NCBI RefSeq assembly: GCF_900230185.1
Contig: NZ_OCSR01000002.1
Span: forward strand, 3,286,001 to 3,350,000
Length of the DNA: 64,000 nucleotides
DNA from: Burkholderia sp. OK233
GTDB lineage: Bacteria > Pseudomonadota > Gammaproteobacteria > Burkholderiales > Burkholderiaceae
Direction of reading: 5' to 3'
Under the pieces are notes generated by a model. It did no database searches and was not told the DNA's origin. It was given only the letters and a program-made list of their open reading frames with translations. The translations under genes and the position numbers were made by a program. Below, in pieces: positions 8,889-18,533 of this stretch (position 1 is its first letter; each line of letters starts with the position of its first letter).

Positions 8889-9902
8889 CTACTTTGCGGA
8901 CATCCGTCGAGGAGCGGCAGGCCGTACGGACTGTTGCTCACGCGTGGCGGGCCTTCGGGCTTTTTTGCCTTTGCGTGAGACGGAGCGCTGGCTGGCATCC
9001 TTTGGCAAGCGCTGAGGATTGCCAAGGAGCTCGACCAGCCGTGTCTCGCATTCGGAAAACGCGTACCCGCGCCGCTGCGAGACCATGAAGGTGAGGGCGC
9101 GCATGTGCCATGCGCGCCGTTGGAGTTCGACAAGTGTTCCATTCGCGAGGTCTTCCGCAACCATATGATGCGGCATGTGCCCCCAGCACAAGCTTCCCCT
9201 GAGCAGATCGTGCTTCGCGCCGAGGTCATTCACCCGCCACTGGCGTTCACTGGCGACCCCCTGTTGTGTCTTTTCCGCATCGGGCTGATTGTCGGTTACG
9301 ACGAGCTGGATGTGCCGGCCAAATTCCTCCCGCGGGATCGGCCCCGCGATTGCGGCCAGCGGATGCGATGGCGCACAGACGGTCACCATTTGCGCTTCAC
9401 ATAAATGCTGCCTTTCTATGGTATCTGGGCTCTGCTCAGGCACGTCCGTGATCGTCACCGCCAATGCGCACGTGCCTTCGAGAACCAAACGCTCGCCGCC
9501 CTGCATGGTCGTCATGCGTAGATTGATTGCAACCGTTGGAAAGTCCGCCTGCAGGGTGCGCAGACATTCAATCAGGTGCGTACGCGGAAAATAGGTATCC
9601 ACGGCAATCGAGACCTGCGGGACCCCGGCTTCAGCGATCGAAACCGCGCGCATCTTCATTTCCTCGGTGCGCGAGATTACCCCACGAGCATCAGGCAGGA
9701 GGCTGCGGCCCGCGGCTGTAAGCGTCGCTTTGCGAGTGTTGCGCTCGAACAGCACCACATCAAAGGCATTCTCGAGCGCGTTGATCGCGTGACTGATCGC
9801 CGACTGTGCACGCCTCAGCTCCCGTGCAGCCCCGGAAAAGCTTCCTTGGTCACACACGGCGACGAAGGCCCGAAGTTGATTGATGGTGACGTTGTCGAGC
9901 AT
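8889..9902 (-). CDS. LysR-family transcriptional regulator
   Basis: A 337-residue regulator. The N-terminal winged helix-turn-helix is clear (INQLRAFVAVCDQGSFSGAARELRRAQSAIS.. within residues 7-40), followed by a substrate-binding domain from about residue 95 to 290. The last 45 residues are basic and low-complexity (SRKGKKARRPATREQQSV), longer than usual. It is divergent from an SDR/reductase pair starting at 10009, with a palindromic site between them, so it probably controls those genes and itself. Confidence 0.88.
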   Translation of the reverse strand: MLDNVTINQLRAFVAVCDQGSFSGAARELRRAQSAISHAINALENAFDVVLFERNTRKATLTAAGRSLLPDARGVISRTEEMKMRAVSIAEAGVPQVSIAVDTYFPRTHLIECLRTLQADFPTVAINLRMTTMQGGERLVLEGTCALAVTITDVPEQSPDTIERQHLCEAQMVTVCAPSHPLAAIAGPIPREEFGRHIQLVVTDNQPDAEKTQQGVASERQWRVNDLGAKHDLLRGSLCWGHMPHHMVAEDLANGTLVELQRRAWHMRALTFMVSQRRGYAFSECETRLVELLGNPQRLPKDASQRSVSRKGKKARRPATREQQSVRPAAPRRMSAK

Positions 9903-9903
9903 A

Positions 9904-9937
9904 AATATCTAAAAAGTAGATGGCACTTATAGATATT
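9904..9937. promoter_or_regulatory. candidate LysR operator with interleaved dyads
   Basis: AATATCTA (9904-9911) is inverted as TAGATATT (9930-9937), and the same left arm also pairs with a nearer site as ATCTA-N5-TAGAT (9907-9921). The block lies just upstream of the LysR start and about 70 bases before the divergent SDR gene. LysR regulators bind T-N11-A dyads in such places. Confidence 0.5.
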
Positions 9938-10008
9938 CAGTCAATTGGCTTCATGAATCAAGAGGTCCAGAATCGTGTTCGTCGCTTTTCTTTCGAAGGA
10001 TGCATGAC

Positions 10009-10743
10009 ATGAACAGACTGAATGGAAAGACTGCCGTGATCACCGGTGGCGCTACCGGCATCGGCCGCGCCGCAGCAAAGCGCTTCATCGAGGACGGCGC
10101 CTTCGTCTTCATCTTCGGCCGTCGGCAGGAAACGCTCGACGCCGCTGTGGCCGACCTTGGGCCCAATGCCCGCGCGGTGAAGGGCTCGGTCTCCGATCTG
10201 GCCGACCTCGACCGACTCTACGCGGCGGTGAAGGCCGAGCGCGGAACCCTCGACATCGTCTTCGCCAATGCCGGGGCGGGAAGCCAGCTTCCGCTCGGCA
10301 AGATCACCGCCGAGCACATTGACGAAACCTTCGACACCAATGTGAAGGGTACGATCTTCACGGTCCAGAAGGCGCTGCCGCTGATGGGCGAGGGCGGTTC
10401 GATAATCCTGACCGGATCGAGCGCCGGCACCACGGGCGCCCCGGCAATGAGCGCCTACAGCGCGAGCAAGGCGGCAGTGCGCAACCTCGCGCGGACCTGG
10501 GCGGAGGACCTGAAGGGCACGGGCATCCGGGTAAACGTGCTGTCGCCCGGGGCGACTGCGACCGAACTCGCGAAGGAAGCGCTAGGCGAGGAGGGCCAGA
10601 AGGTCTTCGCCTCGATGACTCCGCTCCAGCGCATGGCCGATCCGGCGGAGATCGCAGCGGTGGCCGCCTTTCTCGCGTCGCCGGACAGCAGCTTCATGAC
10701 CGCCAGCGAGGTCGCCGTCGACGGCGGCCTAGCGCAACTCTGA
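10009..10743 (+). CDS. short-chain dehydrogenase/reductase
   Basis: A 244-residue classical SDR from the ATG at 10009, with AAGGA at the right spacing; an in-frame ATG at 10000 is less well placed. The Rossmann motif TGGATGIG, the ANAGAG segment, the catalytic Ser in LTGSSAGTTG and the YSASK motif are present, with the C-terminal VDGGLAQL. It reduces a carbonyl or oxidises an alcohol with NAD(P); the substrate is unknown. It is the first gene of a pair divergent from the LysR regulator. Confidence 0.9.
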   Translation: MNRLNGKTAVITGGATGIGRAAAKRFIEDGAFVFIFGRRQETLDAAVADLGPNARAVKGSVSDLADLDRLYAAVKAERGTLDIVFANAGAGSQLPLGKITAEHIDETFDTNVKGTIFTVQKALPLMGEGGSIILTGSSAGTTGAPAMSAYSASKAAVRNLARTWAEDLKGTGIRVNVLSPGATATELAKEALGEEGQKVFASMTPLQRMADPAEIAAVAAFLASPDSSFMTASEVAVDGGLAQL

Positions 10744-10815
10744 CGCGTTACGCCCGGCCGGTCACTCCATTCGATATTCGGAGCCCGTAGGGCGCGGTAA
10801 ACCAAAGGAGAATAT

Positions 10816-11415
10816 ATGAGCTACGCAATTATTGGCTTCGGCAAGATCGGCCAGGCTCTTGCTAAGGCGTTTGCCCGAAGCGGCATCGAAGTATCCGTTG
10901 CAACCACGCGCGACCCGGAAAGCTTTGCATCCGCCGCGGCCGCGATCGGACCCACGATCATTCCCAAAAAACTGGCGGAAGCGGTCAAGGCGGACATCGT
11001 CTTTTTGGCTGTCCGTTTCGAGTCGCACCAGGATGTCGCGAAGGCGCTGTCCACCTGGCAGGGGAAGACTATCGTCGATGTGACCAATGCCTACGGCGTG
11101 CCCCCTGAGGAACTGGGGGGACAACCTTCTTCCAAGGCCGTCGCGCAGGCCTTCACTGGCGGTAGACTGGTTAAGGGCTTCAATCATTTGGGCGCTGCCG
11201 TCCTTGACCAGGATCCGGCCGTACATGGTGGCAGAAGAGTCGTGTTCCTGGCGAGCGACGACGACGGCGCAGCAGCGGAGATTGGTGCGCTTGCGGAAAA
11301 TCTCGGTTTCTCGCCGATCAAACTTGGCGGGCTTTCGGAAGGTGGACTGCTTGTGCAGGCGCGTGGAAATAGCTGGGGTCAACTGATCTTTAAGGACTTG
11401 GTCAAGTTCGACTGA
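10816..11415 (+). CDS. NADP-dependent oxidoreductase of the F420-reductase-like family
   Basis: A 199-residue protein with AAGGAG five bases before the ATG. The N terminus IIGFGKIGQALAKAFARSG is a dinucleotide-binding fold, and VATTRDPES fits NADP selection. The central VDVTNAYGVPPEELGG and the later VKGFNHLGAAVLDQDP match the NADPH:F420 reductase-like family, members of which in proteobacteria act on non-F420 partners. It is 72 bases behind the SDR gene, probably co-transcribed under the LysR regulator. Confidence 0.8.
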   Translation: MSYAIIGFGKIGQALAKAFARSGIEVSVATTRDPESFASAAAAIGPTIIPKKLAEAVKADIVFLAVRFESHQDVAKALSTWQGKTIVDVTNAYGVPPEELGGQPSSKAVAQAFTGGRLVKGFNHLGAAVLDQDPAVHGGRRVVFLASDDDGAAAEIGALAENLGFSPIKLGGLSEGGLLVQARGNSWGQLIFKDLVKFD

Positions 11416-12166
11416 TGAATCGTGATCGCAAATTTTGATGCGATCCTGCCTCGTGGACGAAGGGCAGCCACAGTTTGATTGAAGCGAGGACGATTGGGTC
11501 TTCGCCATTACCGTTCGAAATGGCAAACTGACGAACATCCGAGAGCATATCGACACGCAAGCATTAGCGCGGGCCTCCGAGATGGCGTGAGCCATTGGCC
11601 CTGCCCCATTGAGACCGATGCCACACAAACGATTCGTATGCCAACGAGTACGTTAAACAACGGGCTCCGGACATTTCGCTGAATCGAATGGCCGATTGCC
11701 GGGCGCGACCGACGTCTGAACGTCCGAACGGCAAGGCGCAGGAATGACCCCCTCATGGCCGATCACTGCCCCATGCAAAGGGCATCGACTGCCCGACACT
11801 CGCACGGCCACGACCGGCAGCACGCGACCCTGAGCTGTCCGTCAGCCTCGGTTTGTGAAGGTCTGCTCCCGGTCCGACATGAGCCAATCGTTTGACGCGT
11901 TGCTCCTGCTCCATACAAATTTGATTGGCGCTTGCCCAGCTTCAATCGAAGTCTGTTGCCTATACCGGTGCAGATTCGGCGCTGTCGGTCTCCCGGCAGG
12001 TCTTTTCCTCGCGTGTGCCGACATCGATACAACTGTCACAACCTCCGAGCCTGCACGGGAGCGTGAAAGCGCAAGCAGATACAACAGAACAACGGATTGC
12101 GGTGAAAGAAAATCGCGTCGTGATATGTTCTCCCGCTTTACACGCGTACCGGTCAGGACACGAAAA
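11416..12166. other. long stretch without a recognisable gene
   Basis: About 750 bases between the reductase and the MFS transporter. Open frames exist on both strands, including a 104-residue in-frame extension of the MFS gene, but none has family features, a good ribosome site or consistent codon use. It may hold decayed sequence and the transporter promoter. Confidence 0.5.
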
Positions 12167-13474
12167 ATGTACACGCCTCTCGCCGCGGCATGCGACCAGC
12201 CAGCCGCAGACGGTCAATCCGGCCACGGACTAGCAAAAATCATCTTCGCAACGTCGCTCGTGAGCGGGCTTGAACTGTTCGATTTCACCGTGTTCGGCTT
12301 CTTCGCGGTGATGATCGGAGATCAGTTTTTCCCGTCGACCGATCCGATGACTTCGTTACTGCTGGCAGTGGGTACGTTCGGCGTCGGGTTTTTCATGCGT
12401 CCTCTTGGCGCGATGCTGATCGGAGCTTACGCGGACCGCGGCGGACGGCGCGCGGCGTTCAATGCGACCATCTGGCTCACCTCCCTGGGGACGGCTGCTG
12501 TCGCCCTTTGCCCGCCTTTTGCGACGATCGGTGTTGCCGCCCCGGTCATTCTGGTCGCGGGCCGCTTGCTGCAGGGGTTCGCCGTGGGCGGCGATATCGG
12601 CGTCGCCACGACTTTGACGATGGAACTGGCGCCCGCCTCGCGCCGCGGCTACATGGTGGGCTGGCAGTTGTCCGGCCAGGGCGGCGCGGCGTTGCTGGGC
12701 GCGTCGCTGGGCATGCTGCTCACGCACACGATGCCGCCGGCTGCGCTGGCTTCGTGGGGATGGCGGATTCCGTTCCTGATCGGGCTGCTGATCGTGCCGG
12801 CCGGTATGTACTTCCGCCGACGCCTGCACGCGCCCGCTGTTATGCATCGCGCCGGCGACCGGGCGCAAGGCACGCTCGCCGAACTGTGCCGCGAGCACCG
12901 CAGAACGGTCGCGCTTGCGACCCTGATGATGCTGTGGCGAACCGTGCCCGTCTACGCAATCGTCTTCTACATGCCCAGCTATATGACGCGGGTCGTGCAC
13001 CTGCCGGCGATTGTCGGATTCAGTTCATCCGCGCTGTCGGCGTTGTTGCTGGTCATTATTCCGCCGCTGTCGGGACTGCTTGCCGACCGGCTGCCGCGCC
13101 GCAGGCCACTGGTGCTCGCAACATCGGGCCTGACGGCGCTGCTCGTCTACCCGGTTTTCCTGCTAATGGCCCACATGCACGGCGCCTGGCCGATCCTGCT
13201 GGGCGTGGGGTTGATTACCGCCCTGATCGCGCTGGGCGCGAGCGCCAATACGCTGCTTGTTCTGGAGGCATTACCGGTGCGGGTGCGCGCGAGCGGCCTC
13301 GCCATTTCATATGCGCTGGGCGTGGCGCTCTTTGGTGGCACTGCCCAGTTCATCGTCACGGGTCTGGTCAAATGGACAGGCGACCCGATGTCCGCGGTCT
13401 GGTATATCGCGCCGTCATGCGTGGCGAGCTTCTGCGCGGCCGCTCTATTCAAGGAGCGGCGCGAAGAAGGCTGA
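12167..13474 (+). CDS. MFS transporter, metabolite:H+ symporter type
   Basis: About 435 residues from the ATG at 12167 (AGGA eight bases upstream). Twelve hydrophobic segments are apparent, with the loop-2 motif GAYADRGGRRAAF and a matching loop-8 motif DRLPRRRP. The arrangement (ELFDFTVFGFFA in helix 1, FMRPLGAMLIG in helix 2) is that of the ShiA/ProP/KgtP-like group, which carries organic acids or osmolytes with protons. Upstream in-frame sequence has no membrane segments and probably is not translated. Confidence 0.85.
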   Translation: MYTPLAAACDQPAADGQSGHGLAKIIFATSLVSGLELFDFTVFGFFAVMIGDQFFPSTDPMTSLLLAVGTFGVGFFMRPLGAMLIGAYADRGGRRAAFNATIWLTSLGTAAVALCPPFATIGVAAPVILVAGRLLQGFAVGGDIGVATTLTMELAPASRRGYMVGWQLSGQGGAALLGASLGMLLTHTMPPAALASWGWRIPFLIGLLIVPAGMYFRRRLHAPAVMHRAGDRAQGTLAELCREHRRTVALATLMMLWRTVPVYAIVFYMPSYMTRVVHLPAIVGFSSSALSALLLVIIPPLSGLLADRLPRRRPLVLATSGLTALLVYPVFLLMAHMHGAWPILLGVGLITALIALGASANTLLVLEALPVRVRASGLAISYALGVALFGGTAQFIVTGLVKWTGDPMSAVWYIAPSCVASFCAAALFKERREEG

Positions 13475-13507
13475 AACCGGACCCCGGCCGTCGCTGTCCG
13501 CCGGCTC

Positions 13508-14542
13508 TCAACCGTGTGAAGCGCGCCGCGCGTGGGTCGATCCGAGCGTCTGCATCCGGAAATCCTGCGGCGGCATACCGTACGCCCGGCGAAACGCGCG
13601 TGTGAAATCGGTTCCGCTTTTGAAGCCAAGTTCGAAGGCGATATAGGTCACCGTTTCATGCGGATTGTGAGCCAGCCTGTCGGCAGCATGGCGCAGCCTG
13701 AGGTGACGGATATAGGCGCCAAGACCGCCTTCATGCTGAAACAGACGGTAGAGGGTCTGGCGCGGGAGCCGCAGCGCATTCAGCACGCTTTCGGGGGAGA
13801 GTTCCGCTTCGTGCAGGTGTGCCTGTACATAGCGTCGCGCCTGACCGAACATGGCTGCACGGGCCGCTGCGCGGGCATTGCCGCTCAGGAGCGCCTGCTT
13901 GCCGAACGCGGCGACCAGGAGCTGTGCGCTCGCGCGTATGGCACCGCCTGCTGCGTCGGCGCTCATGTGCATGATGCCCTGACTTAGCGCGGTAACGTGT
14001 TCGATGATGAGCCGCGTGAGGGGGGTCGTACCGTGGATCGTACGACCATGGATGGCATCCGGATCAGGAAAGACTTCCTGCACCAGCGCGCCCGGCACGG
14101 AAAACGTGAGCACCCTGCATGCATGGCGATGCATGCGCACGGGCTGGGTCATATCGAGTGCGAGGATACTCGCGACCGAACGCGAGCCCTCGTGGGGTGC
14201 GGCGCGCACCGCGACGTTGTCGACCCCGCCCTCCAGAAATACCTGAAAAACGAAGTCGCGAACCTTGTCTGTCGAGATCCGGGCCAACGAGCGCTCAAGC
14301 ACCATCCGATCCGACCGGCAATCGGTAAACGCAAGCTCGCCAACCTGATAACGATCAATTGATGCCTGGAACGGCTTTTCAAGATCGGACAGCGAGGGCA
14401 GCACATCGATCACGTGGCCGACCCGATCCCGCCAGGCGAGCAACCGCCGCCGGGGCGCTTCCGCACGCACGTCGAAATGACTGTAGGCAATGCGGGGCTG
14501 TGCTCGCGGACAGACATTAGCGGTGTTCGTGTTGCGGTTCAT
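13508..14542 (-). CDS. AraC-family transcriptional regulator
   Basis: A 344-residue regulator: an AraC-binding-like N-terminal domain (about residues 40-215) and a C-terminal pair of helix-turn-helix motifs (about 235-335), with LSPESVLNALRLPRQTLYRLF for the first and TYIAFELGFKSGTDFTRAFRR for the second. It is divergent from the large autotransporter gene, with an inverted repeat between them, and may control that surface locus. The inducer is unknown. Confidence 0.88.
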   Translation of the reverse strand: MNRNTNTANVCPRAQPRIAYSHFDVRAEAPRRRLLAWRDRVGHVIDVLPSLSDLEKPFQASIDRYQVGELAFTDCRSDRMVLERSLARISTDKVRDFVFQVFLEGGVDNVAVRAAPHEGSRSVASILALDMTQPVRMHRHACRVLTFSVPGALVQEVFPDPDAIHGRTIHGTTPLTRLIIEHVTALSQGIMHMSADAAGGAIRASAQLLVAAFGKQALLSGNARAAARAAMFGQARRYVQAHLHEAELSPESVLNALRLPRQTLYRLFQHEGGLGAYIRHLRLRHAADRLAHNPHETVTYIAFELGFKSGTDFTRAFRRAYGMPPQDFRMQTLGSTHARRASHG

Positions 14543-14594
14543 GCGAGAGGTTCCTGGCCGGCGGGCGTACTGAGGGCGTCTGGATCAGTGGATT

Positions 14595-14618
14595 CCGGAA
14601 TGTAACCAGAAATTCCGG
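14595..14618. promoter_or_regulatory. candidate operator between AraC gene and autotransporter
   Basis: CCGGAAT (14595-14601) and ATTCCGG (14612-14618) form a perfect 7-bp dyad with a 10-base spacer in the divergent intergenic region. The AT-rich tract after it (14626-14665) could hold the autotransporter promoter. Role is inferred from position only. Confidence 0.35.
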
Positions 14619-14772
14619 TTGGTAAGGAACTTTTTCAAAAAACGGTTTGTTTGATCAAAAACTGTTACGCACGGTAAAGCCAACCAAAAAAAGGTCGGGC
14701 ACAGTTCCACCCGACCAGCGCGGATGAGCTGCGCAAAACAAAACGACCAGCCAGATACGGGGAATTTCCAGC

Positions 14773-17700
14773 ATGAAGAAGCACGTCCATCATCGTCCCA
14801 AACAGAAAGCCCTGACGCTTGCCCTGACGGCGGCCCTGGCCGCGATGGTGCCGACTGTAGCAAAGGCCCAGACGACCATCAGCAGCGCCGTAACTACTAC
14901 CCAAACCTGGACCAGCAGCGACTTCACGGTCGACGGCGGCGCCTCGGTTTCTGTGTCTAACGGCACAGCCGTGTCTGCAACGGGATCGTCACTCGGCACG
15001 CTCAGCAACAGCGGCACCATCAGCGCCAGCGCCAGCGGCATCGCCATCCTCAACAGAGGCAGCATCGGCTCGTTGAGCAACGGCGGCGCCATCAGCACCA
15101 GCGCCAGCGGCACCGGCATCTTCAACAGCGGCAGCATCGGCACGCTGACCAACAGCGGCACGATCAGCGGCGGCATCATCAATAGCGGCACCATCACCGC
15201 GCTGACCAACAACAGCGGTGGCACCATCAGCGGCGGCATCAACAACAGTACTAGCAGCGGCACCATCGGTTCGCTGAGCAATAGCGGAACCATTGACTAC
15301 ATCGACAACGAGGGCACGATCACCACGCTGACAAACAACAGCGGCGGCACTATCAGCGGTGGCATCAGCAACAACGGCACGATCACCACGCTGACAAACA
15401 ACAGCGGTGACACCATCATCAGCATCGCCAACAGCACCAGCCATAGCATCGGTTCGCTGACCAACAGCGGCACCATCAGCGGCGGCACCTACGCCATCGT
15501 CAACAACGGCAGCATCACCACACTGACCAACAACAGTGGCGGCACTATCAGCGGCGGCGCCTACGGCATTACCAACAGCCGCCTTATCAACACGCTGAAC
15601 AACAGCGGCGCCATCAGCGGCAGAATCGGCATCTACAACGGCGGCACGATCACCACGCTGACCAACAACAGCGGTGGCACTATCAGCGGCATCACCGGCA
15701 TCAACAACGACGTCACGATCGGCACGCTGAGCAACAGCGGCACCATCACCGGCACCACTTACGGCATTAACAACAGCGGTAGCATCACCGCGCTGAACAA
15801 TAATGTCGGCGGCACTATTAGCGGTATCGTCAACACCGGCACCATCGGCGGCGGCAGCACCGGCATCAACAACAGCGGCACCATCAGCACGCTGAGCAAC
15901 AACAGCGGCGGCACCATCCACGGCGGCAACACCGGCATCAACAACAGCGGCACCACTGGCGCGTTGACCAACAATGGCACCATCAGCGGCGGCAACACCG
16001 GTATCCAAAACAACGGCGCCATTGGCGCGTTGACCAATAACGGCAGCATTTCCGGCAGCAGCAGCGGCGGCATCATTAACAACGGTAGCATCGGTTCGCT
16101 GACCAACAACGGTACTATCAGCAACAGCTACGTCGGCATCTTCAACAGCGGCACGATCACCGCACTGAGCAACAGCGGCACCATCAGCACCGGGATCAAC
16201 AACAACAACGGCACGATCACCACACTGAGCAACAGCGGCGCCATCAGCGGCGGCATCTCCAACAGTGCTAGCAGCACCACCATCGGTTCGCTGAGCAATA
16301 GCGGAACCATTGACTACATCGCCAACAGCGGCACGATCACCACGCTGACAAACAACAGCGGTGGCACCATCAGCGGCGGCATCAGCAACACCAGCACGAT
16401 CACCACGCTGACAAACAACAGCGGTGGCACCATCAGCAGCAGTTACGCCATCTACAACCGCGGCAGCATCGGCTCGTTGAGCAACAGCGGCCTGATCACC
16501 GGCACAATAGACGCTATTGAAAATACCTCGTCCGGCACGATCAGTTCGTTCACCAATTCGGGCACCATTGCGGGCAATATCATCAATGCCTCCAACCGGG
16601 ATCTGACCATCAACGGCGGCACGGGATCGACCTTCGGCACCCTGACCGGTTACGGCGGCACCATCGGCGCCATCACCAATACCGCCTCGAATCTCATCTT
16701 CGGTTCCGGCAACCAATTGCTCAACGACAACATCAACGTCGGCAGCAATACGGTCACGAATTCCGCAGGTGTGCTGCAAGTCAACAACCAACTCAGCATC
16801 ACCGGCAATTACAGCCAGAGCGCCGCCGCGACGCTGTTGATCGGCGTGGCCGACGCTGCGGTGGCGACCGGCAGTTCCACGAGCGATAGCGGCTACGGCC
16901 GGCTGGTCGTGTCGGGCAGCGCGACGATCGCTTCAGGCTCGGCGGTCACGTTGCAGAAAGTGAACGCCTACGCGTTCGCTGCGGGTCAACGCTTTGTCGT
17001 CGTCGATGCGTCGAGCACCGGCACGAACTATAACGAAGGCAGTCTCAAATATTCGATTAACGGTGTGACCAGTGTCGTGACCGGAGCGGCGGTGACGGCC
17101 AGCGGCCACAGCGATCTGGTGCTGACGGTCGCGAGCATTGGGACTACGACTACAACCACGACGCCAACCACGACCACAACTACGACGTCGACTACAACCA
17201 CGACACCGACTACAACCACGACGCCGACTACAACCACGACGCCGACTACAACCACGACGCCGGCGATTCCGGCGACTGCGCCGAATGCCTACTCGGCGCT
17301 GACCGGCCTATCCAACTACACCGGTGTCAGCGATCCCGCGCTGCTGAACCTGTTCGACGCCGCCGATGCGCTCACGCTCGGCAGCGCTGCCGCAGCCAAC
17401 CGCGCCGGCGCGCAACTCAGCCCCCTGTCGCAGGCATCGGCGAGCCGTGCGGCGGCAGCGCCGACGCTGAACGTGCTCGATATCGTCTCCACCCACGCCA
17501 ACGGTCTGCGCCTCGCGCAGGCCGACCGCGCGAGCGGTGTTTCGACTGGCGAAAGCGCGCCGGCATGGGGCGTGTGGGGCCAGGCATTCGGTGGTCACGC
17601 CAGCCAGAACGAGCGCGATCAGGTGGACGGCTACAGCGCCAACTTCGCCGGCCTGCTGTTCGGCGTCGACCGCTCGATCAGCGATGCATGGCGCGCCGGC

Positions 17701-18405
17701 GGCGTGTTCAGCTACAGCAACACGGCGATCAACAACACGGGTAATACCGCGGGTGATACGACCAGGGTGAACGCATATGGCCTGATCGGCTACGCGAACT
17801 ATACGGCCCGTGCGTGGTACGCGAACCTGTCGGCGGGCGCGGTGCAACAGCGCTACGACACGAACCGCGTGGTCGACTTCACCGGCTTCTCGGGCAACGC
17901 CCACGGTGCCTTCAGCGGCACGCAATATGTGGCGCGCGCCGAAGCCGGTTATCCGCTGGCGCTGGGTGTCGCTACGCTCACGCCGCTGGCGAGCCTGACC
18001 TACAGCTACCTGAACCAGAGCGCGTATACGGAAACCGGTGGCAACGGCGCGGCGCTGTCGGTGGGTGCGGCGCACACGACGTCGGTCAACAGCGATGTCG
18101 GCGTGAAGATCGCGCGTGAACTGGCGACGCCGTACGGCGTGGTGGTGCCGGACCTGCAACTGGCATGGCGTCACGAGTACGACAACACCCGGACGCTGAC
18201 CAATGCACACTACGCAGCAGACCCGAGCGGCGAGACCAGCTTCACGACGCTCGGCGCGAGCCCGGTGGCCAACGCGGCGGTGATTACGGCTGGCCTGACG
18301 CTGCTGCGCTCGAATAACCTGAGCGTGACCGCGCGCTACGAGATTCAGGCGGGCTCGGGTTTCCTGTCGCAGGCCGGCAGCCTGCGTCTGCGCCAGGTGT
18401 TCTAG
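14773..18405 (+). CDS. autotransporter (type Va) with repeat-rich passenger
   Basis: A 1210-residue surface protein. A signal peptide (basic start, hydrophobic core, cleavage near VAKAQ at 33) is followed by a passenger of degenerate repeats built from units such as LTNNSGGTISGG and LSNSGTI (about residues 70-620), typical of a parallel beta-helix rich in Ser, Thr, Asn and Gly. A Thr/Pro linker lies at about 792-832. The C-terminal beta-barrel (about 930-1210) ends in RLRQVF with the terminal Phe recognised by the Bam machinery. No protease catalytic site is apparent. A strong terminator follows. The Ser/Thr/Asn-rich passenger and adjacent transferase genes suggest it could be modified. Confidence 0.9.
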   Translation: MKKHVHHRPKQKALTLALTAALAAMVPTVAKAQTTISSAVTTTQTWTSSDFTVDGGASVSVSNGTAVSATGSSLGTLSNSGTISASASGIAILNRGSIGSLSNGGAISTSASGTGIFNSGSIGTLTNSGTISGGIINSGTITALTNNSGGTISGGINNSTSSGTIGSLSNSGTIDYIDNEGTITTLTNNSGGTISGGISNNGTITTLTNNSGDTIISIANSTSHSIGSLTNSGTISGGTYAIVNNGSITTLTNNSGGTISGGAYGITNSRLINTLNNSGAISGRIGIYNGGTITTLTNNSGGTISGITGINNDVTIGTLSNSGTITGTTYGINNSGSITALNNNVGGTISGIVNTGTIGGGSTGINNSGTISTLSNNSGGTIHGGNTGINNSGTTGALTNNGTISGGNTGIQNNGAIGALTNNGSISGSSSGGIINNGSIGSLTNNGTISNSYVGIFNSGTITALSNSGTISTGINNNNGTITTLSNSGAISGGISNSASSTTIGSLSNSGTIDYIANSGTITTLTNNSGGTISGGISNTSTITTLTNNSGGTISSSYAIYNRGSIGSLSNSGLITGTIDAIENTSSGTISSFTNSGTIAGNIINASNRDLTINGGTGSTFGTLTGYGGTIGAITNTASNLIFGSGNQLLNDNINVGSNTVTNSAGVLQVNNQLSITGNYSQSAAATLLIGVADAAVATGSSTSDSGYGRLVVSGSATIASGSAVTLQKVNAYAFAAGQRFVVVDASSTGTNYNEGSLKYSINGVTSVVTGAAVTASGHSDLVLTVASIGTTTTTTTPTTTTTTTSTTTTTPTTTTTPTTTTTPTTTTTPAIPATAPNAYSALTGLSNYTGVSDPALLNLFDAADALTLGSAAAANRAGAQLSPLSQASASRAAAAPTLNVLDIVSTHANGLRLAQADRASGVSTGESAPAWGVWGQAFGGHASQNERDQVDGYSANFAGLLFGVDRSISDAWRAGGVFSYSNTAINNTGNTAGDTTRVNAYGLIGYANYTARAWYANLSAGAVQQRYDTNRVVDFTGFSGNAHGAFSGTQYVARAEAGYPLALGVATLTPLASLTYSYLNQSAYTETGGNGAALSVGAAHTTSVNSDVGVKIARELATPYGVVVPDLQLAWRHEYDNTRTLTNAHYAADPSGETSFTTLGASPVANAAVITAGLTLLRSNNLSVTARYEIQAGSGFLSQAGSLRLRQVF
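15241..16444 (+). repeat. pair of ~185-bp direct repeats in the passenger
   Basis: The segments 15241-15425 and 16260-16444 are near-identical at DNA level, both running through the TIGSLSNSGTIDYI coding stretch and the following two LTNNSG units, with scattered substitutions. Copies are about 1.02 kb apart and in frame, so recombination between them would remove about 340 residues without a frameshift. Confidence 0.6.
17185..17256 (+). repeat. 18-bp tandem repeats coding the Thr/Pro linker
   Basis: Four consecutive 18-base units of the form ACGCCGACTACAACCACG (17185-17202, 17203-17220, 17221-17238, 17239-17256) differ at one or two positions, and degenerate units extend left to about 17149. 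Each unit codes six residues (mostly Thr with one Pro), so copy-number change would alter linker length in frame. Confidence 0.85.
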
Positions 18406-18433
18406 GCCCCTGAACGGCAGTCGCATCCTGACG

Positions 18434-18467
18434 CGCATTCCCCCGGTAGCGAGGGAATGCGTTTTTT
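18434..18467 (+). terminator. Rho-independent terminator of the autotransporter gene
   Basis: CGCATTCCC (18434-18442) and GGGAATGCG (18453-18461) form a perfect 9-bp stem with a 10-base loop, followed by six T. It separates the autotransporter from the next gene, so the transferase genes probably have their own promoter. Confidence 0.9.
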
Positions 18468-18533
18468 CTTTGAAGCGTTGGGCCGTAGTACGATGCCCGC
18501 GCATCGAAGTCGATCACCAATATGGAGTCAAGC

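Noticed and set aside
10762..11628. 288-residue minus-strand frame opposite the NADP oxidoreductase
   Set aside because: Shadow of the real plus-strand gene, without recognisable domains.
11855..12166. 104-residue N-terminal extension of the MFS transporter
   Set aside because: Cys-rich and without membrane character; the ATG at 12167 has a ribosome site and fits the family start.
15000..16650. Regularly spaced short repeats that could suggest a CRISPR array
   Set aside because: Repeats are degenerate, in frame and protein coding; no uniform spacers and no cas genes.
14989..16791. 600-residue minus-strand open frame opposite the autotransporter passenger
   Set aside because: It mirrors the repetitive NSG/TIS codons of the real gene (Ala/Val/Asp-rich shadow), has no domain and no ribosome site.
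17308..18504. 398-residue minus-strand frame over the autotransporter barrel
   Set aside because: Arg/Ala/Val-rich shadow of the GC-rich real gene; it also runs over the terminator.
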